A stretch of DNA of 64,000 nucleotides, taken from Pseudomonas nitroreducens (lineage in GTDB: Bacteria > Pseudomonadota > Gammaproteobacteria > Pseudomonadales > Pseudomonadaceae). The notes under the pieces are model-generated. The model was not told the DNA's origin. It was given only the letters and a program-made list of their open reading frames with translations, and made no database searches. Location: assembly GCF_014204515.1 (NCBI RefSeq), contig NZ_JACHLI010000006.1, forward strand, positions 186,001 through 250,000, read 5' to 3'. Both the position numbers and the translations under genes were made by a program. Numbering within the stretch: the stretch's first letter is position 1; every line of letters begins with the position of its first letter. Shown here piece by piece: positions 9,037-16,890 of this stretch.

Positions 9037-9951
9037 ATGCACATCCGAATTCTCGGGTCGGCCGCCGGTGGCGGCTTTCCCCAGTGGAACTGCAATTGCC
9101 GCAACTGCCGTGGCGTGCGCGACGGCAGCGTGATCGCGCAGCCACGCACGCAATCCTCCATCGCGCTGTCCGACGACGGCGTGAACTGGATTCTCTGCAA
9201 CGCTTCCCCCGACATCCGCGTCCAGCTGGCGTCCTTTCCCGCGCTGCAGCCGGCGCGACGCCTGCGCGATTCGGCGATCGCCGCCATCGTCCTGCTGGAT
9301 AGCCAGATCGACCACACCACCGGCCTGCTCAGCCTGCGCGAAGGCTGCCCGCACGAAGTCTGGTGCACGGAGATGGTCCACCAGGACCTGTCCACCGGCT
9401 TTCCGCTGTTTCCCATGCTGTCGCACTGGAACGGTGGGCTGCGGCACAACCTCATCGCGCTGGATGCCGAACCCTTCGTCATCCCGGCCTGTCCGGGCCT
9501 GCGCCTCACCGCCATTGCCCTGCGCAGCAGCGCGCCGCCGTATTCGCCGCACCGCGGCAACCCGCATCCGGGCGACAACATCGGCCTGTTCGTCGAGGAC
9601 CTGACCACGGGCGGCAAGCTGTTCTACGCGCCGGGCCTGGGCCAGGTAGACGACGGCTTGCTGGCGTGGATGCGCCGCGCCGACTGCCTGCTGGTGGACG
9701 GCACGCTGTGGCGCGACGACGAGATGCGCGTCTGCGAAGTGGGCGACAAGCTCGGCAGCGAGATGGGCCACCTGGCCCAGAGCGGCCCTGGCGGGATGAT
9801 CGAGGTGCTCGACGGCATCGACGGGCCGCGCAAGGTGCTCATCCACATCAACAACACCAATCCCATCCTCGATATCACTTCGCCCGAACGCGCCGAACTG
9901 GACGCCCGCGGTATCGAGGTGGCCTTCGACGGCATGGGCATACAGCTATAA
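9037..9951 (+). CDS. pqqB: PQQ biosynthesis protein PqqB
   Basis: A 304-residue metallo-beta-lactamase-fold protein of the PQQ pathway. The start MHIRILGSAAGGGFPQWNC and the cysteine cluster CNCRNC (about 19-24) are typical of PqqB. LLDSQIDHTTGL replaces the usual HxHxDH metal motif, also as in PqqB. PqqB is thought to hydroxylate a tyrosine-derived intermediate. It ends 20 bp before pqqC. Confidence 0.95.
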   Translation: MHIRILGSAAGGGFPQWNCNCRNCRGVRDGSVIAQPRTQSSIALSDDGVNWILCNASPDIRVQLASFPALQPARRLRDSAIAAIVLLDSQIDHTTGLLSLREGCPHEVWCTEMVHQDLSTGFPLFPMLSHWNGGLRHNLIALDAEPFVIPACPGLRLTAIALRSSAPPYSPHRGNPHPGDNIGLFVEDLTTGGKLFYAPGLGQVDDGLLAWMRRADCLLVDGTLWRDDEMRVCEVGDKLGSEMGHLAQSGPGGMIEVLDGIDGPRKVLIHINNTNPILDITSPERAELDARGIEVAFDGMGIQL

Positions 9952-9971
9952 GACGCTGAAAGGAAAGCGCG

Positions 9972-10721
9972 ATGACCCGTGAAGCCATGAGCCCTGCCGA
10001 GTTCGAGCAGGCGCTGCGCGCCAAGGGCGCCTGCTACCACATCTTCCACCCTTACCACGTGGCCATGTACGAGGGCCGCGCCAGCCGCGAGCAGATCCAG
10101 GGTTGGGTGGCCAACCGTTTCTACTACCAGCTGAACATCCCGCTGAAGGACGCGGCGATCCTCGCCAACTGCCCGGACCGCGAAGTGCGTCGTGAATGGC
10201 TGCAGCGCATCCTCGATCACGATGGCGCACCCGGCGAGGAGGGCGGCATCGAGGCCTGGTTGCGCCTGGCCGAAGCCGTCGGGCTGCAGCGCGAGCAGGT
10301 GCTGTCGGAGGAGCTGGTGTTGCCCGGCGTGCGCTTCGCGGTGGACGCCTACGTCAACTTCGCCCGCCGCGCCAGCTGGCAGGAGGCGGCCAGCAGTTCG
10401 CTGACCGAGCTGTTCGCCCCGCAGATCCACCAGTCGCGCCTGGACAGCTGGCCGCAGCACTACCCGTGGATCGACGCCAGCGGCTACGACTACTTCCGCC
10501 AGCGACTGTCCCAGGCGCGCCGCGATGTCGAACACGGCCTGCGTATCACCCTGGAGCACTACCGCACCCGCGCGGCCCAGGAGCGCATGCTGGAAATCCT
10601 GCAATTCAAGCTCGACGTGCTCTGGAGCATGCTCGACGCGATGAGCATGGCCTATGAACTGGAGCGCCCGCCGTACCACACGGTGACGAGCGAGCGCGTG
10701 TGGCACAGGGGTGTACTGTGA
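9972..10721 (+). CDS. pqqC: PQQ synthase PqqC
   Basis: A 249-residue cofactorless oxidase that carries out the final ring closure and eight-electron oxidation to PQQ. Motifs include YHIFHPYHVAMYEGR, QGWVANRFYYQLNIPLKDAA and the C-terminal EILQFKLDVLWSMLDA, all typical of the PqqC/TENA-like all-helical fold. An aaggaaa ribosome binding site precedes the ATG. The stop codon overlaps the pqqD start by one base, indicating translational coupling. Confidence 0.96.
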   Translation: MTREAMSPAEFEQALRAKGACYHIFHPYHVAMYEGRASREQIQGWVANRFYYQLNIPLKDAAILANCPDREVRREWLQRILDHDGAPGEEGGIEAWLRLAEAVGLQREQVLSEELVLPGVRFAVDAYVNFARRASWQEAASSSLTELFAPQIHQSRLDSWPQHYPWIDASGYDYFRQRLSQARRDVEHGLRITLEHYRTRAAQERMLEILQFKLDVLWSMLDAMSMAYELERPPYHTVTSERVWHRGVL

Positions 10722-10999
10722 TGAGTCTGCCTTCGCTGGACAGCATCCCGGCGCTGCGCCGGGGTTTCCGCCTGCAGTTCGAGCCGGCCCAGGGCTGCCA
10801 CGTGCTGCTCTATCCTGAAGGGATGGTGAAGCTCAACGACAGCGCCGGGGCGATCCTCGACCGCGTCGATGGCCAGCGCGACGTCGCCGGCATCATCGAC
10901 GGCCTGCGTGCCGATTTCCCCGGCGTGCCGGGCATCGACGAAGACATCCTGGCATTCCTCGAGGTGGCCCATGCGCAATTCTGGATCGAGCTGCGCTGA
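10721..10999 (+). CDS. pqqD: PqqA-binding chaperone PqqD
   Basis: A 92-residue PqqA-binding protein that presents the peptide to the radical SAM enzyme PqqE. The pattern RRGFRLQFEPAQGCHVLLYP, then GMVKLNDSAGAILDRVDG, is the PqqD winged-helix signature. I start it at the ATG in the TGATG overlap with the pqqC stop, not at the upstream in-frame ATG inside pqqC, because the shorter form has the usual length. Its 3' end overlaps pqqE by 29 nt. Confidence 0.95.
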   Translation: MSLPSLDSIPALRRGFRLQFEPAQGCHVLLYPEGMVKLNDSAGAILDRVDGQRDVAGIIDGLRADFPGVPGIDEDILAFLEVAHAQFWIELR

Positions 11000-12119
11000 G
11001 GCGCCGGTGGGTCCGCCGCTCTGGCTGCTGGCCGAGCTGACCTACCGTTGTCCGCTGCAGTGCCCGTACTGCTCCAACCCGCTGGACTTCGCCCGCGGCG
11101 GCGAGGAGCTGAGCACCGCGCAGTGGATCGAGGTATTCCGCCAGGCCCGCGAGATGGGCGCCGCGCAACTGGGCTTCTCCGGAGGCGAGCCGCTGGTGCG
11201 CCAGGACCTCGCCGAGTTGATCGCCGCCGCGCGTGGGCTGGGCTTCTACACCAACCTGATCACCTCCGGCATCGGCCTCAACGAGAAGCGCCTGAAGGAG
11301 TTCGCCGACGCCGGCCTCGACCATATCCAGATCAGCTTCCAGGCCGCCGACGAGGAGGTGAACAACCTGCTGGCCGGCTCGCGCAAGGCCTTTGCCCAGA
11401 AGCTCGCCATGGCCCGCGCGGTGAAGGCCCACGGCTACCCGATGGTGCTGAACTTCGTCACCCACCGGCACAACATCGACAGCATCGAGCGCATCATCGA
11501 GCTGTGCATCGAGCTGGAGGCCGACTTCGTCGAACTCGCCACCTGCCAGTTCTATGGCTGGGCAGAGCTGAACCGCGCCGGCCTGCTGCCGACCCGCGAA
11601 CAGTTGCAGCGTGCCGAACGCATCACTGCCGAGTATCGCGAGCGCCTGGCTGCCGAGGGCAACCCGTGCAAGCTGATCTTCGTGGTGCCCGATTACTACG
11701 AGGAACGTCCCAAGGCCTGCATGGGCGGCTGGGGCAGCGTGTTCCTCGACGTCACCCCGGATGGCACCGCGCTGCCGTGCCACAGCGCACGACAGCTGCC
11801 GGTGAAGTTCCCCAACGTGCGCGAGCACAGCCTGCAGCACATCTGGTACGAGTCCTTCGGTTTCAACCGCTTCCGTGGTGACGCGTGGATGCCCGAGCCG
11901 TGCCGTTCCTGCGACGAGAAAGAGCGCGATTTCGGCGGCTGCCGCTGCCAGGCGTTCATGCTCACCGGCGATGCCGAGGCCACCGATCCGGTGTGCGCCA
12001 AGTCGGCCCACCACGGCATCATCCTCGATGCCCGTCGCGAGGCGGAAACCGCCGCCGCGCCGCTCAGCGCGCTGACCCTGCGCAACGAGCGCGCCTCGCA
12101 ACTGATCTGCAAGGCCTGA
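10971..12119 (+). CDS. pqqE: PqqA peptide cyclase PqqE (radical SAM)
   Basis: A 382-residue radical SAM enzyme that makes the Glu-Tyr carbon-carbon cross-link in PqqA. The SAM-cluster motif is C27-x3-C31-x2-C34 (CPLQCPYC). GFSGGEPLVR follows, and a SPASM domain near the C-terminus holds CMGGWG, PCHSAR, CRSCDEKERDFGGCRCQA and DPVC. The ATG at 10971 lies inside the end of pqqD; starting there removes 34 residues of frame extension. The overlapping arrangement pqqC-D-E is normal in Pseudomonas. Confidence 0.96.
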   Translation: MRNSGSSCAEAPVGPPLWLLAELTYRCPLQCPYCSNPLDFARGGEELSTAQWIEVFRQAREMGAAQLGFSGGEPLVRQDLAELIAAARGLGFYTNLITSGIGLNEKRLKEFADAGLDHIQISFQAADEEVNNLLAGSRKAFAQKLAMARAVKAHGYPMVLNFVTHRHNIDSIERIIELCIELEADFVELATCQFYGWAELNRAGLLPTREQLQRAERITAEYRERLAAEGNPCKLIFVVPDYYEERPKACMGGWGSVFLDVTPDGTALPCHSARQLPVKFPNVREHSLQHIWYESFGFNRFRGDAWMPEPCRSCDEKERDFGGCRCQAFMLTGDAEATDPVCAKSAHHGIILDARREAETAAAPLSALTLRNERASQLICKA

Positions 12120-12121
12120 GC

Positions 12122-13930
12122 ATGCCGCGCGAGGACTGGAGTGCCGAGCGAGCGGTCGCTGCCGCTGGGGACTTTGCCGAGCTGCACGTGGCCCACGGCG
12201 GACTGCTGTGGGCCGCCTTCGATCCCACCAGCGCGCGCTGCCGGCTGTTCCTGCGCCGTGAAGGGCAGAGCGTCGAGCTGACGCCGCCCGGCGCCTCGGT
12301 GCGCAGCCGCGTCTATGAATACGGTGGCGGCTCCTGCTGTGCCACCGCCGATGGCGTGGCCTGGGTGGAAGAGGGCGATCAGCAGGTGTACTGGCTGCGC
12401 CTGGGCGGCGCGCCGCGGCCGATCACCCACCGCGACGACTGCCGCTACGGCGACCTGCACTACGTCACGGCGTGGAACGCGCTGCTGGCGGTGGAGGAGG
12501 AGAACGGCAGTGGCGGGGTGAATCACCGCATCGTCCGTCTCGACGCCGATGGCCGACGCCGGGTTGTGGCTGCCGGCGCGGATTTCTATGCCTCGCCGGT
12601 GGCCGACGCCAGCGCCGAGCGCATCGCCTGGGTGGAGTGGGACCGCCCGCACCAGCCCTGGACGCGCACCCGTCTGTGCGAGTCTTTCGCCGGGGAAGAA
12701 CGCTGCCTGGCGGGGCATGCCCGCCACGAATCCATTCAGCAGCCACGCTTCGCCGAAGACGGCCGCCTGCATTGGCTGAGCGACCGCGACGGCTATTGGC
12801 AGCCCTGCCACGAAGGCCACGGCGCCATTCCCAGCGCTGCCGCTGACCACGCCAGCGCACCCTGGCAGCTGGGTGGCTGCACCTTCCTGCCGTTGCCGCA
12901 CGGCCAACTGCTGGCGACCCGTTACGAAGCAGGGTGCGGCGTGCTGGTGCTGTATGACGGGCGCGGCGGCGAACGTCGGTTGGCGCCGGAGTACAGCCGC
13001 TTTCGTGCTCTGGCGGCGGATGAGCGGCAGTTCTACTGCATCGCCGCCGCGCCGGATCGCCTGCCGACGTTGCTGGCGATCCGCCGGGTGGACGGCTCCA
13101 CCCAGGTGCTGGCCGGCGGCGAGCGACCGTTGCCGGAGGCCGAGCTGTCCCGCGGCGAGGCCTTCCATTACCCGGTGGGCGAGGACGAGTGCGGCCATGG
13201 TTTCTTCTACCCACCCCATGGGGCTGGAGAAAAGCCGCCGCTGCTGGTGTTCCTGCATGGCGGGCCGACCTCCGCCTGCTACCCGGTGTTCGACGGACGT
13301 ATCCAGTTCTGGACCCGCCGCGGCTTCGCCGTGGCCGACCTCAACTACCGCGGCAGCAGTGGCTACGGCCGCGCCTACCGCGAGCGCCTGCACCTGGGCT
13401 GGGGCCAGGTGGAAGTGGAGGACATCGGCGCGGCGCTGGATTATCTCGCCGGGGAAGGCCTTGGCAGGGCCGGGCGCATCGACCGCCAGCGGGTGTTCGT
13501 GCGCGGCGCCAGTGCCGGCGGCTACAGCGCGCTGATGGCCCTGGCAAGGCTGCCGGGCCTGCGCGGCGGGGCCAGCCTCTATGGCGTCAGCGACCCGCAG
13601 GCCCTGGCGCGGGTGACCCACAAGTTCGAGGCGGATTACCTCGACTGGCTGATCGGCGACCCGCAGGAGGATGCCGAACGCTACCGCGAGCGCACGCCGG
13701 TGTTGCTGGCCGATCGCATCCAGGCGCCGGTGATCTTCTTCCAGGGCGAGCTGGATGCGGTGGTGGTGCCGGCGCAGACCGACGCCATGGTCGACAGCCT
13801 GCGCCGACGGGGCGTGCGGGTGGAGGAACATCGCTACGCCGGCGAGCGCCACGGCTTCCGCCAGGCCGCCCACCTGGCCCATGCGCTGGAGGCGGAATGG
13901 CGCTTCTACCAGGCGCTGCTGGCCAACTGA
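12122..13930 (+). CDS. pqqH: S9-family peptidase PqqH
   Basis: A 602-residue prolyl-oligopeptidase-type protein. An N-terminal beta-propeller region (about 1-350) is followed by an alpha/beta hydrolase domain with HGGPTS (oxyanion region), the nucleophile in GASAGG (about S464), the acid in QGELDAVV and the histidine in ERHGF. It begins two bases after the pqqE stop, so it is the last gene of the PQQ operon, at the position of pqqH in P. aeruginosa. A role in trimming the cross-linked PqqA peptide is plausible but inferred. It could instead be a general oligopeptidase. Confidence 0.85.
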   Translation: MPREDWSAERAVAAAGDFAELHVAHGGLLWAAFDPTSARCRLFLRREGQSVELTPPGASVRSRVYEYGGGSCCATADGVAWVEEGDQQVYWLRLGGAPRPITHRDDCRYGDLHYVTAWNALLAVEEENGSGGVNHRIVRLDADGRRRVVAAGADFYASPVADASAERIAWVEWDRPHQPWTRTRLCESFAGEERCLAGHARHESIQQPRFAEDGRLHWLSDRDGYWQPCHEGHGAIPSAAADHASAPWQLGGCTFLPLPHGQLLATRYEAGCGVLVLYDGRGGERRLAPEYSRFRALAADERQFYCIAAAPDRLPTLLAIRRVDGSTQVLAGGERPLPEAELSRGEAFHYPVGEDECGHGFFYPPHGAGEKPPLLVFLHGGPTSACYPVFDGRIQFWTRRGFAVADLNYRGSSGYGRAYRERLHLGWGQVEVEDIGAALDYLAGEGLGRAGRIDRQRVFVRGASAGGYSALMALARLPGLRGGASLYGVSDPQALARVTHKFEADYLDWLIGDPQEDAERYRERTPVLLADRIQAPVIFFQGELDAVVVPAQTDAMVDSLRRRGVRVEEHRYAGERHGFRQAAHLAHALEAEWRFYQALLAN

Positions 13931-14039
13931 TTTCCGGCGGGGTGGGCTGCCTGAACCGTCTGCCAAGGTCGCATTGCAATACCTGACGGATACAGTAGGC
14001 TGCCGGAAATATCCCATAACAATAACGACAGAGCCCACG

Positions 14040-15203
14040 ATGCCTCACGAGCTCAGCCAACTGCGCAAGTTCGTCTCGCCAGAGATCATTTTCGGTGCCG
14101 GATGCCGGCACAATGTCGCCAATTACGTGAAAACCTTCGGCGCCCGCAAGGTCCTGGTGGTGTCGGACCCCGGTGTAGTCACCGCCGGCTGGGTCGCCGA
14201 TATCGAAGCCAGCCTGGCTGCCCAGGACATTGCCTTCTGCCGCTATACCGATGTGTCGCCCAATCCGCGCGTGGAAGAGGTCATGCGCGGCGCCGACGTC
14301 TACCGCAGCGAGGGCTGCAACGTGATAGTCGCGGTCGGCGGCGGCAGCCCGATGGACTGCGCCAAGGGCATCGGCATCGTCGCCGCCCACGGTCGCAACA
14401 TCCTCGAATTCGAGGGCGTGGACACCCTGCGCGTACCCAGCCCGCCGCTGATCCTGATTCCCACCACCGCCGGCACCTCGGCGGACGTCTCGCAGTTCGT
14501 GATCATCTCCAACCAGGACGAGCGGATGAAGTTCTCCATCGTCAGCAAGGCGGTGGTGCCCGACGTGTCGCTGATCGACCCGGAAACCACCCTGACCATG
14601 GACCCGTTCCTCTCCGCCTGCACCGGCATCGACGCGCTGGTGCATGCCATCGAGGCCTTCGTCTCCACCGGCAACGGCCCGCTCACCGACCCCCACGCGC
14701 TGGAAGCCATGCGCCTGATCAACGGCAACCTGGTGCAGATGATCGCCAACCCGGCGGACATCGCCCTGCGCGAGAAGATCATGCTGGGCAGCATGCAGGC
14801 GGGGCTGGCTTTCTCCAACGCGATCCTCGGTGCGGTACACGCCATGTCCCACAGCCTGGGCGGCTACCTCGACCTGCCGCACGGGCTGTGCAACGCCGTG
14901 CTGGTTGAACACGTGGTGGCGTTCAACTACAGCGCCGCGCCCGAGCGCTTCAAGGTGATCGCCGAAACCTTCGGCATCGACTGCCGTGGCATGACCCACG
15001 CGCAGATCCGCCAGCGCCTGGTGGAGCACCTGATCGCCCTGAAGAATGCTGTCGGCTTCCACGAGAGCCTCGGCCTGCATGGCGTCGGCAGCTCGGATAT
15101 CCCGTTCCTCTCGCGCCACGCCATGCAGGACCCGTGCATCCTCACCAACCCTCGCGAATCCAGTCTGCGCGATGTCGAGGTGGTGTATGGCGAGGCCCTC
15201 TGA
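14040..15203 (+). CDS. ercA: Iron-containing alcohol dehydrogenase-like regulator ErcA
   Basis: A 387-residue member of the group III Fe-dependent alcohol dehydrogenases. The NAD-binding motif is GGGSPMDCAKG. The metal-site region DALVHAIEAF and the histidines in HAMSHSLGG and LPHGLCNAV are present. In P. aeruginosa the same gene lies directly after pqqH and takes part in regulating ethanol oxidation rather than in bulk catalysis. I start it at the ATG at 14040, which gives the N-terminus MPHELSQLRKF. Its last 17 nt overlap ercS, so the two are coupled. Confidence 0.9.
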   Translation: MPHELSQLRKFVSPEIIFGAGCRHNVANYVKTFGARKVLVVSDPGVVTAGWVADIEASLAAQDIAFCRYTDVSPNPRVEEVMRGADVYRSEGCNVIVAVGGGSPMDCAKGIGIVAAHGRNILEFEGVDTLRVPSPPLILIPTTAGTSADVSQFVIISNQDERMKFSIVSKAVVPDVSLIDPETTLTMDPFLSACTGIDALVHAIEAFVSTGNGPLTDPHALEAMRLINGNLVQMIANPADIALREKIMLGSMQAGLAFSNAILGAVHAMSHSLGGYLDLPHGLCNAVLVEHVVAFNYSAAPERFKVIAETFGIDCRGMTHAQIRQRLVEHLIALKNAVGFHESLGLHGVGSSDIPFLSRHAMQDPCILTNPRESSLRDVEVVYGEAL

Positions 15204-16881
15204 CGAGCAGCAGCAACAGGCCCTGGCCGGGCTGCTGGGCCTCGGCAGCCATTCTGCGCGCAAGAGCCATTACCCCGAGCTGGTGGCGCGGCTGGACGAA
15301 CTGGAGGCCGAGCGCAACCGCTACAAATGGCTGTTCGAGCATGCCGTTCACGGCATCTTCCAGGCCAGCCTGAGCCAGGGCCTGCGCGCCGCCAACCCGG
15401 CGCTGGCGCGCATGCTCGGTTACGACGACCCGCAGCAGGTGCTGTTCAACCTGCAGGACATGGCCAGCCAGCTGTTCGTCGGCGGCGAGGCGGAGATGCT
15501 GCGCATCCGTGCGCTGCTGCGCGAGCGCGACGGCCTGTTCGGCTACGAGACGCGCCTGCGCCGCCGCGACGGCAGCCATGTCATCGTGCTGATGAACCTG
15601 TTGATCAAGCCCGACGAAGAGGGGCTGGTGGAAGGCTTCGTTGCCGACATCACCGAGCGCGTGCAGGCCCAGCAGCGCCTGCAGAGCCTCAATGAACAAC
15701 TGGAGCAGCGCGTCGCCGAGCGCACCCGCGAGCTGGAGGGCTTGAACCAGCAGCTGCGCGAGGCCCGCGACGCCGCCGAGGCGGCCAATAACAGCAAGGA
15801 CAAGTACCTCGCCGCCGCCAGCCATGACCTGCTGCAGCCGCTGAACGCCGCGCGGTTGCTGGTTTCCACCCTGCGCGAGCGCCAGCTGCCGAATGCCGAG
15901 CAGGTGCTGGTGGAGCGCACGCACCAGGCCCTGGAAGGCGCCGAAGACCTGCTCACCGACCTGCTGGAAATCGCCCGCCTGGACCAGAGTGCGATCCGCC
16001 CGGACCTCGACCTGTATCCGCTGGATGAGCTGCTCGGCCCGCTGGTCTCGGAGTTCGATGAAGTGGCCCGTGCCGCCGGGTTGCGTCTGCGCTCGCGGAT
16101 TCCGCCGCTGGCGGTGCGTACCGATCACCGCCTGCTGTCACGCATCCTGCGCAACTTCCTCAGCAATGCCTGCCGCTACACCGAGCGCGGCAGCGTGATG
16201 CTCGCCGCGCGCCGGCGTGGCGATCAGGTGCGCCTGGAAGTCTGGGACAGCGGTCGCGGCATTCCGGCCGACCAGCTACAGGCGATCTTCCTCGAATTCA
16301 ACCAGCTGGAAGCCGGCCGTGCGGCGGATCGCCGGGGCGTCGGCCTGGGCCTGGCGATCGTCGACCGTATCGCCGGCATTCTCGGTTGCCGGGTGCAGGT
16401 GCGCTCGGTGCCGGGGCGCGGTTCGGTGTTCGCCATCGAGGTGCCGCTGGTGCGCGAGCTGCCGTCGCCCGCCGCGCTCGACAGCACGCCGCGCCCGGTC
16501 ACCGGCGACCCGCTGCCGGGCCGACGCCTGCTGGTGATCGACAACGAGGAGGCGATCCTCGTCAGCATGGCTGCGCTGCTCGGCCAGTGGGGCTGCGAGG
16601 TGCGGGTTGCGACGGGGTTGGAGGAGGCGCTGCAGGTGCTCGATGGCAAGGCGCCGGAGGTGATCCTGGCCGACTACCACCTCGACCATGGGCGCACCGG
16701 CTGCGAGGCGGTGCGCGGACTGCGCGAGCATTTCCAGCGGCAGCTGCCGGCGGTGATGATCACCGCCGACCGCAGCGACGAGTGCCGCCGCGCGCTGCAG
16801 CGGCTGGGGATGCCGCTGCTGAACAAGCCAGTGAAACCGGGCAAGCTGCGCGCGGCGCTGAGCCTGCTGCTGAGCCAGTGA
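15187..16881 (+). CDS. ercS: Hybrid sensor histidine kinase ErcS
   Basis: A 564-residue soluble hybrid kinase. It has a PAS domain (about 45-165), a coiled coil rich in E/Q/R (about 165-220), HisKA with the phospho-site in AAASHDLLQPL, an HATPase_c domain (NFLSNACRY, DSGRGIP, GVGLGLAI), and a C-terminal receiver with LLVIDNEE and ILADYH (about 440-560). No membrane segment is visible. The start overlaps the end of ercA by 17 nt. The position after ercA matches the erc genes of P. aeruginosa, which tune PQQ-dependent ethanol oxidation. The phospho-partner is not in this window. Confidence 0.85.
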   Translation: MARPSDEQQQQALAGLLGLGSHSARKSHYPELVARLDELEAERNRYKWLFEHAVHGIFQASLSQGLRAANPALARMLGYDDPQQVLFNLQDMASQLFVGGEAEMLRIRALLRERDGLFGYETRLRRRDGSHVIVLMNLLIKPDEEGLVEGFVADITERVQAQQRLQSLNEQLEQRVAERTRELEGLNQQLREARDAAEAANNSKDKYLAAASHDLLQPLNAARLLVSTLRERQLPNAEQVLVERTHQALEGAEDLLTDLLEIARLDQSAIRPDLDLYPLDELLGPLVSEFDEVARAAGLRLRSRIPPLAVRTDHRLLSRILRNFLSNACRYTERGSVMLAARRRGDQVRLEVWDSGRGIPADQLQAIFLEFNQLEAGRAADRRGVGLGLAIVDRIAGILGCRVQVRSVPGRGSVFAIEVPLVRELPSPAALDSTPRPVTGDPLPGRRLLVIDNEEAILVSMAALLGQWGCEVRVATGLEEALQVLDGKAPEVILADYHLDHGRTGCEAVRGLREHFQRQLPAVMITADRSDECRRALQRLGMPLLNKPVKPGKLRAALSLLLSQ

Positions 16882-16890
16882 GGCGCGGAA